Below, piece by piece: positions 17,179 to 26,503 of a stretch of 64,000 nt of DNA. Below the pieces are notes generated by a model. It did no database searches and was not told the origin of the DNA. It saw only the letters and a list, made by a program, of their open reading frames with translations. Numbering within the stretch: position 1 is the stretch's first letter; each line of letters opens with the position of its first letter. The position numbers and the translations under genes were made by a program. This stretch comes from Acidobacteriaceae bacterium (GTDB lineage: Bacteria; Acidobacteriota; Terriglobia; Terriglobales; Acidobacteriaceae), in NCBI GenBank assembly GCA_003151335.1, contig PLXE01000030.1:1-64000 (forward strand), written 5' to 3'.

Positions 17179-19488
17179 ATGAAAAGGGCTCTCATCGTTC
17201 TCCTGTGCGCCCTGCCGCTCTTTGCCCAGAGCAAGACCGGTGAACTGCGCCTGCGGGTGACCGACCCCTCTGGACTTGGCTTGAGGAGTTCGGTGGAGCT
17301 GGTGAGTGAGTCAAATCAGTTTCGGCAGACGTTTCGCACCGACGAAGCGGGCGCACTCGACGCCCAGCGCCTGCCCTTCGGAGTGTACCGGCTGGAGGTG
17401 AAACGCGAGGGATTCGCTCCCGTTTCACAATCGCTGGAAATCCGTTCCGCTATTCCACGGGAACTCAACCTGAAACTGAGTGTTGCCGGGGTGAATACGT
17501 CGGTCAACGTCAGTGACCAGGACACGCTCATCGACCCCGAACGAGTTGGCGCTGTCAGCCAGATCGGCTCCGAGGCGATTGCCGACCGCGCCACATCCCT
17601 GCCGGGACGTTCCCTGCAAGATCTGGTGAACTCGCAGCCGGGATGGCTTTATGAAGGCAATGCGGTGCTGCATCCGCGCGGATCGGAATACCAGACGCAG
17701 TTCGTCGTCAATGGAATTCCGCTCACTGACAACCGTTCGCCCGGTTCAGGCCCGGAGATTGAAGCGGACAATGTCGAGTCGATGAGCGTTTACACCGCCG
17801 GAATCCCCGCCGAATATGGAAGGAAGATGGGAGGCATTGTCGAGGTCAACACCGCGAGAGACAGCCGGGAAGGGTTTCACGGACAAGTGGTGTTGTCAGG
17901 GGGAAGCTTCGACACTGCCGGCGCCTATACCATGCTGCAGTATCTCTCCGGCAAAAACCTGTTCAGTATCAGTGGCAGCGGCGCGATGACAAGTTACTAT
18001 CTAAGTCCACCTGTTCCGCAAAACTTCACCAATACTGGAACAACGGGGGACTTCGCTGGCAGATACGAGCGGGACTTCACCACGAGCGACCGTCTGACTT
18101 TGATGTTTCGCCACGAGTTGGCTCGCTATGACATACCCAACGAGCAGGTCCAGCAAGCTGCAGGCCAACGCCAGGATGGCGGCAACTTCGAGAACATGGG
18201 AGTCGTCACCTATCAACACATGTTCTCTTCCAACATTGTGGGCGATGTTCGAGGAATGGTGCGCGACAACTCCAGTGGCCTGTCATCCAATCTGCTGTCC
18301 ACGCCGATTATCGCTTTCCAACGTAACCACTTTACCGAGGGCTATTTCAACGGAGCGGTCTCGATTCATCGCGGCAATCAGGAGTGGAAGGCCGGTGTGG
18401 AATCGGACAGCATCTTCCTGCACGAACGTTTGGCCGATGTCATCACCGCCCCTTCGCAGTTCGATCCGGGTACGCCCACCCGGTTCAGCTTTGTGGGCAA
18501 TCGCCCGGACCTGGAGCAGTCCGCTTTTGTGCAGGACTTGATTCGTCTGGGCAAGTGGACTGTCAGTGCCGGCGTGCGCTGGGACCATTACCAGCTCATC
18601 GTCAATCAAAATGCAGTGAGTCCCCGATTGGGAGTTTCGCGCTACTTCGCCAAAAGCGAACTACTGCTTCATGCCGCTTATGACCGGGTTTTCCAAACTC
18701 CCTCGTTCGAGAACATCCTGCTGTCGAGTTCCCCCGAGGTTGCAGTCCTGAACCCCAACGTGCTGCGCCTGCCGGTAAAGCTATCGCATGGCAACTACTA
18801 CGAACTTGGACTGACGAAGGCGTTCATGGGGAAGGTCAGCGTGGACCTAAATTCCTATTTCCGCGACATGAACAACTTCGCCGACGACGACCTGCTGCTG
18901 AATACTTCGGTGAGCTTCCCGATCGCCTTTCGCAAAGCCCTGATCTATGGTGCCGAAGGAAAAGTCAATCTTCCGCGCTGGGGCCATCTGTCGGGCTTTG
19001 TGAGCTATTCCTACATGGTGGGCTCGGCCTATTTCCCGGTCACCGGAGGTCTTTTCTTGGGGCAGTCGGCAACCAATGGGTTGACCCAACTGGCTGGGCG
19101 TTTCTGGATCTCGCAAGATCAGCGCAACTCAATGCGGACGCGCTTCCGCTACCAGTTCCTGCCTCGGTTCTGGGCTGCGCTCGGCGGAGAATATGGAAGC
19201 GGCCTGCCAGTCGATTTCGACGGCACCTACGAACAAGCGCTCGCGCAATACGGTCAGCAAGTGATCGATCGGGTTAATTTCGAGCGCAACCGAGTCAAGC
19301 CTTGGTTCTCGCTGGATGCTTCCATCGGCGCCGATATCTGGAAAAAAGACAACCGAGCGGTGCGAATGCAGTTCGACGTTCAGAACATGAACAATGGGCT
19401 CAACCTTATAAACTTTGCGGGACTATTCTCAGGTAATTCCATTGCGCCTCCGCGCAGCTATGCAGTCCGGCTGCAGGCGAGTTTTTAG
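17179..19488 (+). CDS. TonB-dependent outer-membrane receptor with carboxypeptidase-regulatory-like domain
   Basis: 769 residues from the ATG at 17179 (MKRALIVLLCALPLFAQ, a signal peptide). Residues about 22-100 form the carboxypeptidase-regulatory-like beta-sandwich (GELRLRVTDPSGLGL, LPFGVYRLEVKREGF). A plug domain follows (about 120-240, with VNGIPLTDNRSPGSGPEIEADNVESMSVYTAGIPAEYGRKMGG). The rest is a beta-barrel ending in Phe (RLQASF), the usual outer-membrane sorting signal. The substrate is unknown. It stands alone, convergent with a glycosyltransferase. Confidence 0.9.
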   Translation: MKRALIVLLCALPLFAQSKTGELRLRVTDPSGLGLRSSVELVSESNQFRQTFRTDEAGALDAQRLPFGVYRLEVKREGFAPVSQSLEIRSAIPRELNLKLSVAGVNTSVNVSDQDTLIDPERVGAVSQIGSEAIADRATSLPGRSLQDLVNSQPGWLYEGNAVLHPRGSEYQTQFVVNGIPLTDNRSPGSGPEIEADNVESMSVYTAGIPAEYGRKMGGIVEVNTARDSREGFHGQVVLSGGSFDTAGAYTMLQYLSGKNLFSISGSGAMTSYYLSPPVPQNFTNTGTTGDFAGRYERDFTTSDRLTLMFRHELARYDIPNEQVQQAAGQRQDGGNFENMGVVTYQHMFSSNIVGDVRGMVRDNSSGLSSNLLSTPIIAFQRNHFTEGYFNGAVSIHRGNQEWKAGVESDSIFLHERLADVITAPSQFDPGTPTRFSFVGNRPDLEQSAFVQDLIRLGKWTVSAGVRWDHYQLIVNQNAVSPRLGVSRYFAKSELLLHAAYDRVFQTPSFENILLSSSPEVAVLNPNVLRLPVKLSHGNYYELGLTKAFMGKVSVDLNSYFRDMNNFADDDLLLNTSVSFPIAFRKALIYGAEGKVNLPRWGHLSGFVSYSYMVGSAYFPVTGGLFLGQSATNGLTQLAGRFWISQDQRNSMRTRFRYQFLPRFWAALGGEYGSGLPVDFDGTYEQALAQYGQQVIDRVNFERNRVKPWFSLDASIGADIWKKDNRAVRMQFDVQNMNNGLNLINFAGLFSGNSIAPPRSYAVRLQASF

Positions 19489-19497
19489 GAATGCCCT

Positions 19498-20559
19498 TCA
19501 CGGTTTTCCGAAGAGCCGAAAGTAGAGCTTCAACAGACCAGAGCGCTCCGCTGGAGGCAGGGACAGCTGCCAGTCATAAATCTGGCGCTCCGACTCCCGC
19601 AACTGCGCCAGAAATTCATCGTCCGTGATGTGACGATTCGTCATAAGCGCTCTATGCTTGCGCCGCATTCCGGCGAGACCGCGCAGCCCGGCCCACCCTC
19701 CGCGCAGATACGCGCCCAGTCTCCGGCTGCGCACGGCAAACATCAGCCACAGAGCCTGATAGACGACGATTCGCGGCAGCAGCCGCCACAATACCGAACC
19801 GGGATAATCCTTGGCCAGGAGATAGATCTGGTTGCGCGTAAGGTACTCGACGATGCGAGGATGCAGTACATCGCCCAGGGTCGCACTGCCGATGTGGTAG
19901 GCAACTGCCTGCGGCAAGTAGAGTCCTGTGTAGCCGAGGAGATGCGCGCACAATGCCAGATCGAGGTCCTCAAGATAGGCAAAGAACTCTTCATCAAGTC
20001 CGCCGCAAAGTTCGAGGACGTCTCGGCGATACAGCACCGCGGCCCCGCAGCCGCTCAAAACCGGCATCGGATGATCGTACTGACCCTTGTCCTCGGCGAA
20101 ATGCCCGAGCCGATAGGCGGCCCCCGCCATCAGCATTGCGTCTCCGGCGCCATCGAGATGAGTTGGCTGGGTTGCGCGTAGTAGCTTACCGGTAGCGAAT
20201 CCGAGTTTCGGGTCAGAATCGAGCGCCTGCGCCAGCTTCGCAAGGTAGTCGGGGCGCATCTCGACATCGTTGTTGAGCAGCAGAACATAACGCGACTCGG
20301 TCTGCGCTACGGCGCGATTGATGGAGCCGGTCGTTCCCTCATTGGTGGACAGCTCGATGCGTTGCGTATTCGGCGGCAGTGGATCGGGAAAAATACTGTC
20401 AGGACGCGCCTCGTTTTCAATCACCACGACGTCCCAGGCGTCAGCCGGCAGCGTCTGCTGTTGAATAAAATGGAGGCAACGCGCGGTGAGGTCAGGACGA
20501 TGCAGCGAGGGAGTTGCTATGGTGACGGTCTTCACGCGGCTATGCTCGCGATTGTACAC
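19498..20559 (-). CDS. Glycosyltransferase family 2
   Basis: 353 residues from GTG (20559); GTG at 20535 (VKTVTIATPSL) is also possible. The GT-A core shows VTIATPSLHRPDLTARCL, STNEGTTGSINRAVAQTESRYVLLLNNDVEMRPDYL (acidic metal-binding NND) and GCGAAVLYRRDVLELCGGLDEEFFAYLEDLDLALC, the acceptor-side ED motif. Such enzymes extend cell-surface polysaccharides in the cytoplasm. The 12-bp gap to the upstream bifunctional glycosyltransferase suggests one operon. The nearby ABC exporter fits glycan export. Confidence 0.9.
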   Translation of the reverse strand: MYNREHSRVKTVTIATPSLHRPDLTARCLHFIQQQTLPADAWDVVVIENEARPDSIFPDPLPPNTQRIELSTNEGTTGSINRAVAQTESRYVLLLNNDVEMRPDYLAKLAQALDSDPKLGFATGKLLRATQPTHLDGAGDAMLMAGAAYRLGHFAEDKGQYDHPMPVLSGCGAAVLYRRDVLELCGGLDEEFFAYLEDLDLALCAHLLGYTGLYLPQAVAYHIGSATLGDVLHPRIVEYLTRNQIYLLAKDYPGSVLWRLLPRIVVYQALWLMFAVRSRRLGAYLRGGWAGLRGLAGMRRKHRALMTNRHITDDEFLAQLRESERQIYDWQLSLPPAERSGLLKLYFRLFGKP

Positions 20560-20571
20560 ACCCTGGGCCGC

Positions 20572-22740
20572 CTAGGACATCGCTGCCGGCCGTTCGTTCA
20601 AGACTGACCTTATGCTCTTGGCGAACGCGTCAGGACTAAGTTCGTCGATCACGCGTTGCAAGGCGTTTGCGCGAAGGGTCTGCCAAAGGGCTTCATCGCT
20701 GTATAGGTGGCTGCACTTTTGTGCGAAGGTATCCGCATCGCCGGCGACAAGATAATCGATGCCGTCCCGCCACTTCATTTGCCGCGCAATGATGTCGGAG
20801 ACCACCAGTGGCACCCCGAATGCAGCCGCCTCGTACGCTTTGAACGGCAAACCTGCAGCGTAGCGGGTGGGAACGACAAACGCCCGCGCCTGTTCGTAAA
20901 CAGGCCGCAAATTCTCCTGCGCGCCAAGCACGCGTACGGTGGAACTGTTCAGATCGCCCAGCACCTGGTCGGTTCCGTAGCCCGCGACGACCAAGCTTGC
21001 TCCGGTCGCCTTTTGCACCGTCGGCCAAATTGCGCGACAGAAGTATCGAATCGAGTCGGCATTGGGATTGTCCGAACCGTGTACTCCTCCGACGAAGAGA
21101 AAGGTACGGCGCTGCGCGAACCCAGTGGACGCAGGAGACGGAGAGAGCTGAAATCCAACCACGTGCACCGAGCGGACGCCGGACTGAAGCATCGCTATTC
21201 GGTCACTCTCCGAAACTACAACAACAGTGTCCGCCGACCTGGCCAGAGCGAATTCATCATAGGGCTCAACCGCGCCGGCACTCGGTCCGCCCAGGGCCCG
21301 CTTTTGTTGCGCTCTCTCCGAGAAAATCGCCTCCGCATCATAGATCAGGCGAAAATGTCGAGTGCTCGCACCGGCCAGGCATTGCGTCATGAATACGTGG
21401 AGATTGTGGGGACGGCTGATCCATACGATGTCGCTGCACCGGCAATAGTCCTTCGTCAATGCCGCACGGTTGCGCAGGCCGTCAAACAGCTCAATTTCGC
21501 GGGGGATGTCAGAATACTCATCCCGCAGCAACGGAAACATAAGCGTTGAACAGGTGACGTGATGACCGAGTGCCACCAGTTGCCGCAAAATGTCATTGCT
21601 TCGTGGATAGCCGGAACCGAGGTTCCTGTGCGGTATCCGGTCGTCAACATAGAGGATTCGTAAACCGCTGGCGCCGACTGCTATGCGCGCAGCACTGATT
21701 GGCGACAAGCCGGGAGCATAATGCCGTTGTAATACAGTGCTCCACTTGTGCAGAAATTTCTTCTGGTGTTCCGCCATCCGGGCCTGGGCAAACTCATTTC
21801 CTCCCGAGGTTGCCGATTCATAATGTCGAATGACCGCCAGCGGTTCATAAATAATCTGAAAACCTTTCTGCCACAGCGCCATGCAATAGTCGGTATCTTC
21901 GTAGTAGGCGGGCGCGAACTCGGAACTGAATCCGCCCAGCTCGGCGAACAGTCGCCGCGGCGTTAGTAAAAAGACTGCGGAGCAGTAGTCCACCGGCCGG
22001 CGAAACTCGTAGGTCGGAGCCTGCGGGTCATCGCCTCGTCCGTAACCCAAAGCGCTTCCGTCAGACCACACAATGTTGCCGGCTTCCTGCAGCGCGCCAT
22101 TGGCGAGCAGCACCTTTCCGCCAACCGCACCCACGCTGGCGAGCGCGAAATTGGCGAGCGCGGCGCTGATCGTCGCGGGGCTTAGTAGCGCGTCATTGTT
22201 GAAGAAACACAGGTACTCTCCGGCAGCGCAAGCCGCAGCCTGCATGCAGGCCGGACCGAATCCGACATTGGTTGGGTTACGAATTACTTTTGCGCCCTGC
22301 AACCGGTCCAGCATCAGCCCAGTCTCGTCAGTGGAGGCGTTGTCCACGACAATCAGTTCATAACTGGCGTCAGCGTTTGCGATGACGGACTCTAAGCTGA
22401 GCAGCGACAGGTGTGCGCGGTCATGCAGAACTACGATGAACGATACGGTGGGATGCTCGGTTGCCGAACAGGCAAGTTGCTCGCCTCCCTGCAGAAGTTG
22501 ACGCAGACGCGCACGTCCCTGCTTGTCCCACGCCTTCTGGGCGGGCCGGACGTCTGCGGGCCGCGCACTCCAAGTGCGCCCCACGATGCGGTCCAAACAC
22601 CAGGAACATACCCGTTGTCGAGCCCGGACCGGCAAGGGCAGCCGGGTACACACACCTTGTACAACCCGGTAGCGGTCGTCCACATTCCCCGGCCGGAATG
22701 CGCGGAGCAGAGTGCGGACCCGCTTCTTCTGCCGCCGCAT
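20572..22740 (-). CDS. Bifunctional glycosyltransferase, GT2 plus GT4
   Basis: 722 residues from the ATG at 22740; a TTG at 22773 would add 11. The N-terminal half (about 85-320) is a GT2 domain: VSFIVVLHDRAHL, IVVDNASTDETG, NPTNVGFGPACMQAA, FFNNDALLSP and YYEDTDYCMALWQKGF. The C-terminal half (about 355-715) is GT4-like, with FLFVGGVHGSDNPNADSIRYF, VVAGYG and PTRYAAGLPFKAYEAAAFGVPLVVSD, the nucleotide-sugar-binding E-x7-E-like region. One chain could add two sugars in sequence to a glycan (inference). It is upstream of and probably co-transcribed with the 19498 gene. Confidence 0.88.
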   Translation of the reverse strand: MRRQKKRVRTLLRAFRPGNVDDRYRVVQGVCTRLPLPVRARQRVCSWCLDRIVGRTWSARPADVRPAQKAWDKQGRARLRQLLQGGEQLACSATEHPTVSFIVVLHDRAHLSLLSLESVIANADASYELIVVDNASTDETGLMLDRLQGAKVIRNPTNVGFGPACMQAAACAAGEYLCFFNNDALLSPATISAALANFALASVGAVGGKVLLANGALQEAGNIVWSDGSALGYGRGDDPQAPTYEFRRPVDYCSAVFLLTPRRLFAELGGFSSEFAPAYYEDTDYCMALWQKGFQIIYEPLAVIRHYESATSGGNEFAQARMAEHQKKFLHKWSTVLQRHYAPGLSPISAARIAVGASGLRILYVDDRIPHRNLGSGYPRSNDILRQLVALGHHVTCSTLMFPLLRDEYSDIPREIELFDGLRNRAALTKDYCRCSDIVWISRPHNLHVFMTQCLAGASTRHFRLIYDAEAIFSERAQQKRALGGPSAGAVEPYDEFALARSADTVVVVSESDRIAMLQSGVRSVHVVGFQLSPSPASTGFAQRRTFLFVGGVHGSDNPNADSIRYFCRAIWPTVQKATGASLVVAGYGTDQVLGDLNSSTVRVLGAQENLRPVYEQARAFVVPTRYAAGLPFKAYEAAAFGVPLVVSDIIARQMKWRDGIDYLVAGDADTFAQKCSHLYSDEALWQTLRANALQRVIDELSPDAFAKSIRSVLNERPAAMS

Positions 22741-22927
22741 GATTTCCGTCAGGCTCTGCAAGGATGATCTCAAGTATCCCAGTTTCGCGATTTGCGGCTT
22801 GCCGTCACGACTCGTTCGATCTCTTCAGCTAGAGGACTTACTCCCGATTCATGCAGCGGCACCGTGCCCGAAAAATGGGGAGCGACAGCGGTCCTTTGCC
22901 GCAGGAACGATTGTCGGAGTGAATTTC

Positions 22928-23473
22928 TTAATCGCTGATTGAATTCGCCGGGGTAGTGTCGGCAATCCCAAGTTTTCCCTCGAGTTCGGCCACGCGCTCC
23001 ATGAGGCGACTGTCGTATCCCTTGAAGTTTCGCAGGCGAAAGAGAAATTCTCCGAGCAACAGCAGTCGCGAACAGACAACCACCACAAACAGCAAGGCCA
23101 GCGTGATGTCCAGATTCGCGTGGAAGCGGCTGTACGCGCCGGGATCTCCCCGATTTTCCACCCGGATCGAAACTACCTCCAGGAAAATCCCGCCGATGAA
23201 AAGGCTGCTGAGCAGCAACACAAAGACCAAGAAACGGGAAATATAGACCAGAGTCGAGAAGGCGTTGTTTTGACATTCACAGAGATTGAACAGCTTGGAG
23301 TTTACCGAAAGCAGTCTCGCCTTCAAGATCCAAGTCGACAATTTCTGGGGAGGCAGGGACAGAAAATGCCGGAGTGTATCGGCATAGAACGCCACCAGGG
23401 CGCTGAGAATGACCAGGACAATCTCGAAGGACCTTGCGTGTTCGTGAAGCCAGTGAGCGAACGCGTGCAGCAT
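22928..23473 (-). CDS. Membrane protein of unknown function in the glycan cluster
   Basis: 181 residues from the ATG at 23473 (MLHAFAHWLHEHARSFEIVL); GTG at 23494 is an alternative. Three hydrophobic segments are visible: IVLVILSALVAFYA, TLVYISRFLVFVLLLSSLFIGGIF and LDITLALLFVVVVCSRLLLLGEFLF. A predicted helix at the C-terminus (LMERVAELEGKLG) may be coiled coil. I do not recognise the family. It lies between the ABC exporter genes and the glycosyltransferases on the same strand and may assist them. Confidence 0.6.
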   Translation of the reverse strand: MLHAFAHWLHEHARSFEIVLVILSALVAFYADTLRHFLSLPPQKLSTWILKARLLSVNSKLFNLCECQNNAFSTLVYISRFLVFVLLLSSLFIGGIFLEVVSIRVENRGDPGAYSRFHANLDITLALLFVVVVCSRLLLLGEFLFRLRNFKGYDSRLMERVAELEGKLGIADTTPANSISD

Positions 23474-23536
23474 AGATTGGCGCCAATATAACACGAATGC
23501 AGCGTGGCCGCGGGGAGGCCATCTTTCCTCGCAGCA

Positions 23537-24316
23537 TCAATGGGCGCCGACCGCCTCCAGCGCCAGCAATCTCTTGTACACCTCGATGACGTTGTCCGGC
23601 AGGCCGTTGGCCATGATGCATCCCTTGTCCAGAAGAATGGCGCGGTCGCAGTGCTGCGCGACTTGTGCCATGTTATGGGTCACCATAAGGATGGTTTTGC
23701 CGGCCCGTCGAAAATTTCGGATGCGTTCGAAGCACTTGTCCTGAAATCCGGCGTCCCCGACGGCGAGGATTTCGTCGATCACCAGGATCTCTGGATCCAC
23801 CTCCGTGGCCACTGCAAACGCCAGCCGCATGTACATTCCCGACGAGTACTGCTTCACCGGCGAGTCGATGAACTCGCCAATCTCGGCAAAGTCAATGATG
23901 CTCTGTTGGCGCTCCAGTACCTGGCGTTTGGAGTAACCCATCAGCAGACCGCTGAGCAGAATATTCTCCCGGCCAGTCAATTCATGGTGGAAGCCGGCGC
24001 CCAATTCAATCAGCGGCGCCAACGAACCTTGCACCTGCACGGTTCCGGCGGACGGCCGGTATACGCCTGAAACGATCTTCAAAATGGTGCTCTTGCCCGA
24101 TCCGTTGCGCCCGATCAATCCCAGCATCTGGCCCTTTGGGACTTCAAAGGAGGCGTTTTTTACCGCCTCAAAGTCGTGATAGCTGGATTGGCGACGGAAA
24201 AACTTGGAGAACAGTTCGCGCACCGTATCGGGGCGCTCGTGAATCACCCGAAAGCGCTGGGTGACGTTCTGCAATCGAATTGCAACCGGGCTGGAAGACA
24301 TTCCTGACTCAGACAT
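23537..24316 (-). CDS. Polysaccharide ABC exporter, ATP-binding subunit
   Basis: 259 residues. Motifs in order: Walker A LIGRNGSGKST, Q-loop region, signature YSSGMYMRLAFA, Walker B EILVIDEILAVGD and switch H in VTHN. This is the TagH/Wzt class that exports O-antigen or teichoic-type glycans with a two-helix-bundle permease. It stops at about 259 residues, so it lacks the C-terminal carbohydrate-binding domain of classical Wzt. The start at 24316 overlaps the end of the permease gene (stop at 24309); ATG 24301 is also possible. Confidence 0.92.
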   Translation of the reverse strand: MSESGMSSSPVAIRLQNVTQRFRVIHERPDTVRELFSKFFRRQSSYHDFEAVKNASFEVPKGQMLGLIGRNGSGKSTILKIVSGVYRPSAGTVQVQGSLAPLIELGAGFHHELTGRENILLSGLLMGYSKRQVLERQQSIIDFAEIGEFIDSPVKQYSSGMYMRLAFAVATEVDPEILVIDEILAVGDAGFQDKCFERIRNFRRAGKTILMVTHNMAQVAQHCDRAILLDKGCIMANGLPDNVIEVYKRLLALEAVGAH

Positions 24317-25085
24317 AGAAAACGAAATTATCCTGGTACTTGCGGAAGATGGCAAATCCCAGGAACAAGCTTAAGAAAGCGCACACAAATGAGGCCACGA
24401 TGGAAGGCGCCTTGGGCAACATGCCGTAATATACCGCCAGGCGAAATCCGTTAATGACGTAGATGATTGGGTTCAGCTTGAAAATCCATTGATAGCGCGC
24501 CGGTATCAGTTCAAGGGGATAGATAATTGGAGTCAGGTAGAACCATGCCGAGAGCAGGATCTGCAGGATGTGCGCTACATCGCGGTAGTACACATTGGCG
24601 GCGGCGAAGAAGAATGTCATCCCCAGGGTGAAGATAGCCAAGGCCAGCAGTGGGACCGGCAGGTACACCCAGGTCCAATAGAAGGGGTGCCGCAGGAGTG
24701 GAACCAGCAGGGCCAACGGAATAAGCGAGAGCAGCAGGTTGATGATGTTGGAGACCACTGCCGCCATGGGAAACACCAGCTTGGGCACCGCGATCTTCTT
24801 GATCAAATCGCCGTTGGCCACGATGGCTTCCACGGCATAGGAGAGCGATTGCGAGAAGAACGTCCAGGGAAGCAACACGCTGAGCAGAAAAACCGCGTAA
24901 TGCGGTATGTTGAAGCGCATGATCGTGGAAAATACCAGGGTCAGCACGACCATGAGCAGGGCCGGGTTCAGCAGCGCCCACATGAAGCCCAGGACCGACC
25001 GCTTATAGCGGATCTTCAGCTCCTTGAGGGCCAGCGCCCAAATCAACTCCCGATACCGGTAGGTGTCGCGAACAAGTTCGATCAT
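24309..25085 (-). CDS. Polysaccharide ABC exporter, permease subunit (Wzm-like)
   Basis: 258 residues with six membrane helices. LKIRYKRSVLGFMWALLNPALLMVVLTLVFSTIMRF is the ABC-2 permease signature, and the C-terminal part has the AWFYLTPIIYPLELIP motif. Together with the following ATPase it should move an undecaprenyl-linked glycan across the inner membrane (known for the family). It is the first gene of the cluster in transcription order. Confidence 0.93.
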   Translation of the reverse strand: MIELVRDTYRYRELIWALALKELKIRYKRSVLGFMWALLNPALLMVVLTLVFSTIMRFNIPHYAVFLLSVLLPWTFFSQSLSYAVEAIVANGDLIKKIAVPKLVFPMAAVVSNIINLLLSLIPLALLVPLLRHPFYWTWVYLPVPLLALAIFTLGMTFFFAAANVYYRDVAHILQILLSAWFYLTPIIYPLELIPARYQWIFKLNPIIYVINGFRLAVYYGMLPKAPSIVASFVCAFLSLFLGFAIFRKYQDNFVFYV

Positions 25086-25224
25086 AGTTAGACAGTTTTC
25101 GTCCGTCGTCCCGCTAACGGCAACGCCGCAAGGGGCGGAAGCTCGATGTTAAATTATTTTGCCGCGCGGTGCTTCCGGTCGTAGGGAGAAACGGGCAGGA
25201 ACATAGATTGTCTTGGTCTTCGGC

Positions 25225-25986
25225 TTAGTGCGACGGCTCGACATTCAGATCGGTCATGCCGCGCAGCAGGTCCCGTTCATCATCGGTGTAGCCATTGCGA
25301 AACTCGTCAGAGCTTAACAACCGATTGCGCGCCTGGGGCGGCATACCGCGCAACCTTCGGTAGGCTTGCGAAACCCTGCTCTTCTGGTCGTCAGGCAGAT
25401 TGCGATACCGCTGAAACAGACTGCGCGTAGCGGTCTGCTGCTCCGGAGTCATGCGCTCGAAGGTTTCCATCCGATTGAGAATCGTGGCCTTCTTTCCCAG
25501 AGGCTGACTGTTGAAGTCCCGCAAACGATTGAGCAGATGGTTCTGTTTATCGGGCGGAAGACTGCGGAAACTCGGATCTTGTTGCAGTTGCCTCTCCTGC
25601 TGCTGCGGTGGCAATGCCATATATTTTCGGAGCCAATCGCCGCGATGCGGACCGGGACCGTTCAGGTGGGGCGGATAGCCTCCGTTAGGGCCTCGCGGCG
25701 AGAATGGCGGTGGGCCGTTCATAGGCCGAGAGCCTTGCGGCGAAGACGGCGGTGGACCGTTCATGGGTCTGGAACTTTGCGGCGAAGACGGCGGGGGGCC
25801 GTTCATGGGTCGAGAGCCTTGCGGCGAAGACGGCGGTGGACCGTTCATGGGCCGGGAACCTGGCGGCGTCTGCTGCGCCGATCTTGAGGGCGGAGCGTGC
25901 TGCTGCCAGCCGGGAAAAAGCGCCAGCGCTGGAATCGAGCTGAAAAGCAGCAGCAGGCTTGCCAGAATGGATTGAGCGGAGCGCAC
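25225..25986 (-). CDS. DUF3106-type secreted protein with Pro-rich repeats
   Basis: 253 residues with a signal peptide (LLLLFSSIPALA). Residues about 40-105 hold tandem copies of a 14-residue unit, close to SRPMNGPPPSSPQG. The C-terminal 150 residues have repeated helical modules (LPPDKQNHLLNRLRDF, MTPEQQTATRSLFQRY, LPDDQKSRVSQAYRRL, MPPQARNRLLSSDEF), the DUF3106 pattern. It starts 5 bp after the anti-sigma gene stop, so it belongs to that operon and may act in the periplasm in the sigma-factor stress response (inference). Confidence 0.82.
   Translation of the reverse strand: MRSAQSILASLLLLFSSIPALALFPGWQQHAPPSRSAQQTPPGSRPMNGPPPSSPQGSRPMNGPPPSSPQSSRPMNGPPPSSPQGSRPMNGPPPFSPRGPNGGYPPHLNGPGPHRGDWLRKYMALPPQQQERQLQQDPSFRSLPPDKQNHLLNRLRDFNSQPLGKKATILNRMETFERMTPEQQTATRSLFQRYRNLPDDQKSRVSQAYRRLRGMPPQARNRLLSSDEFRNGYTDDERDLLRGMTDLNVEPSH
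25717..25884. repeat. Four 42-bp in-frame tandem repeats in the DUF3106 gene
   Basis: Copies begin at 25717, 25759, 25801 and 25843 with GTTCATRGG and an exact 42-bp period; a fifth partial copy precedes them. Each encodes 14 residues, so copy-number change keeps the frame. Confidence 0.85.
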
Positions 25987-25991
25987 GACTT

Positions 25992-26483
25992 CTAATTCTC
26001 CGTTGGGGATTGCTCGTCATCAAGAGCGTCAAAATCTGAAAACAGATCGGCATTCTTGTCCAGGTACTGCAAGTCGCCAACCGCGGTTCCGGGGCTGTTG
26101 TTCACCCGTACCACACCGGGCTGGCCATTGGTCGCCAGGGTGTTGCGGTCGCGATTCACGCGGCCCATCTCCAACAGTCCGGCGCCAACCGCCACCAACA
26201 CTATAGCGGCCGCCGCGGCCACCGGCCTGCGCAACCATGCCAGCCAGCCGCTTGGCTGCATCGCCGTTGCCTCGCGCATCCGCGCCCGCAATCGGGAACT
26301 GAAATACGGGGAAGGCTCCGGCGCCTGCCACTCGTCCAGGACCGACATGGTTTGCTGGAACGAAGCCAGTTCACGCGCGCAGGCCGCGCAACTTCGCAAA
26401 TGCTCCTGCAATTGCGGCGAAGCCGTTTCCGGCCCGCTTAGCACCGCTTCCATAAAATCGCCGCGAAGCTTCTCGCACATCAT
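25992..26483 (-). CDS. Anti-sigma factor with zinc finger (zf-HC2)
   Basis: 163 residues. The N-terminal domain has the HLRSCAACAREL zinc motif (His-x3-Cys-x2-Cys) with Cys3 upstream. One membrane segment (about 86-106, VAAAAAIVLVAVGAGLL) precedes a short periplasmic tail. The family binds its partner sigma factor until a signal releases it. The gene is 20 bp downstream of the ECF sigma gene, the usual pairing, and is followed by the DUF3106 gene. Confidence 0.9.
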   Translation of the reverse strand: MMCEKLRGDFMEAVLSGPETASPQLQEHLRSCAACARELASFQQTMSVLDEWQAPEPSPYFSSRLRARMREATAMQPSGWLAWLRRPVAAAAAIVLVAVGAGLLEMGRVNRDRNTLATNGQPGVVRVNNSPGTAVGDLQYLDKNADLFSDFDALDDEQSPTEN

Positions 26484-26503
26484 AACCGCACCCTACTTCC
26501 TGC

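Noticed and set aside
25717-25884. 42-bp repeats considered as a CRISPR array
   Set aside because: There are no unique spacers; the repeats are contiguous, in frame and encode a Pro-rich protein segment.
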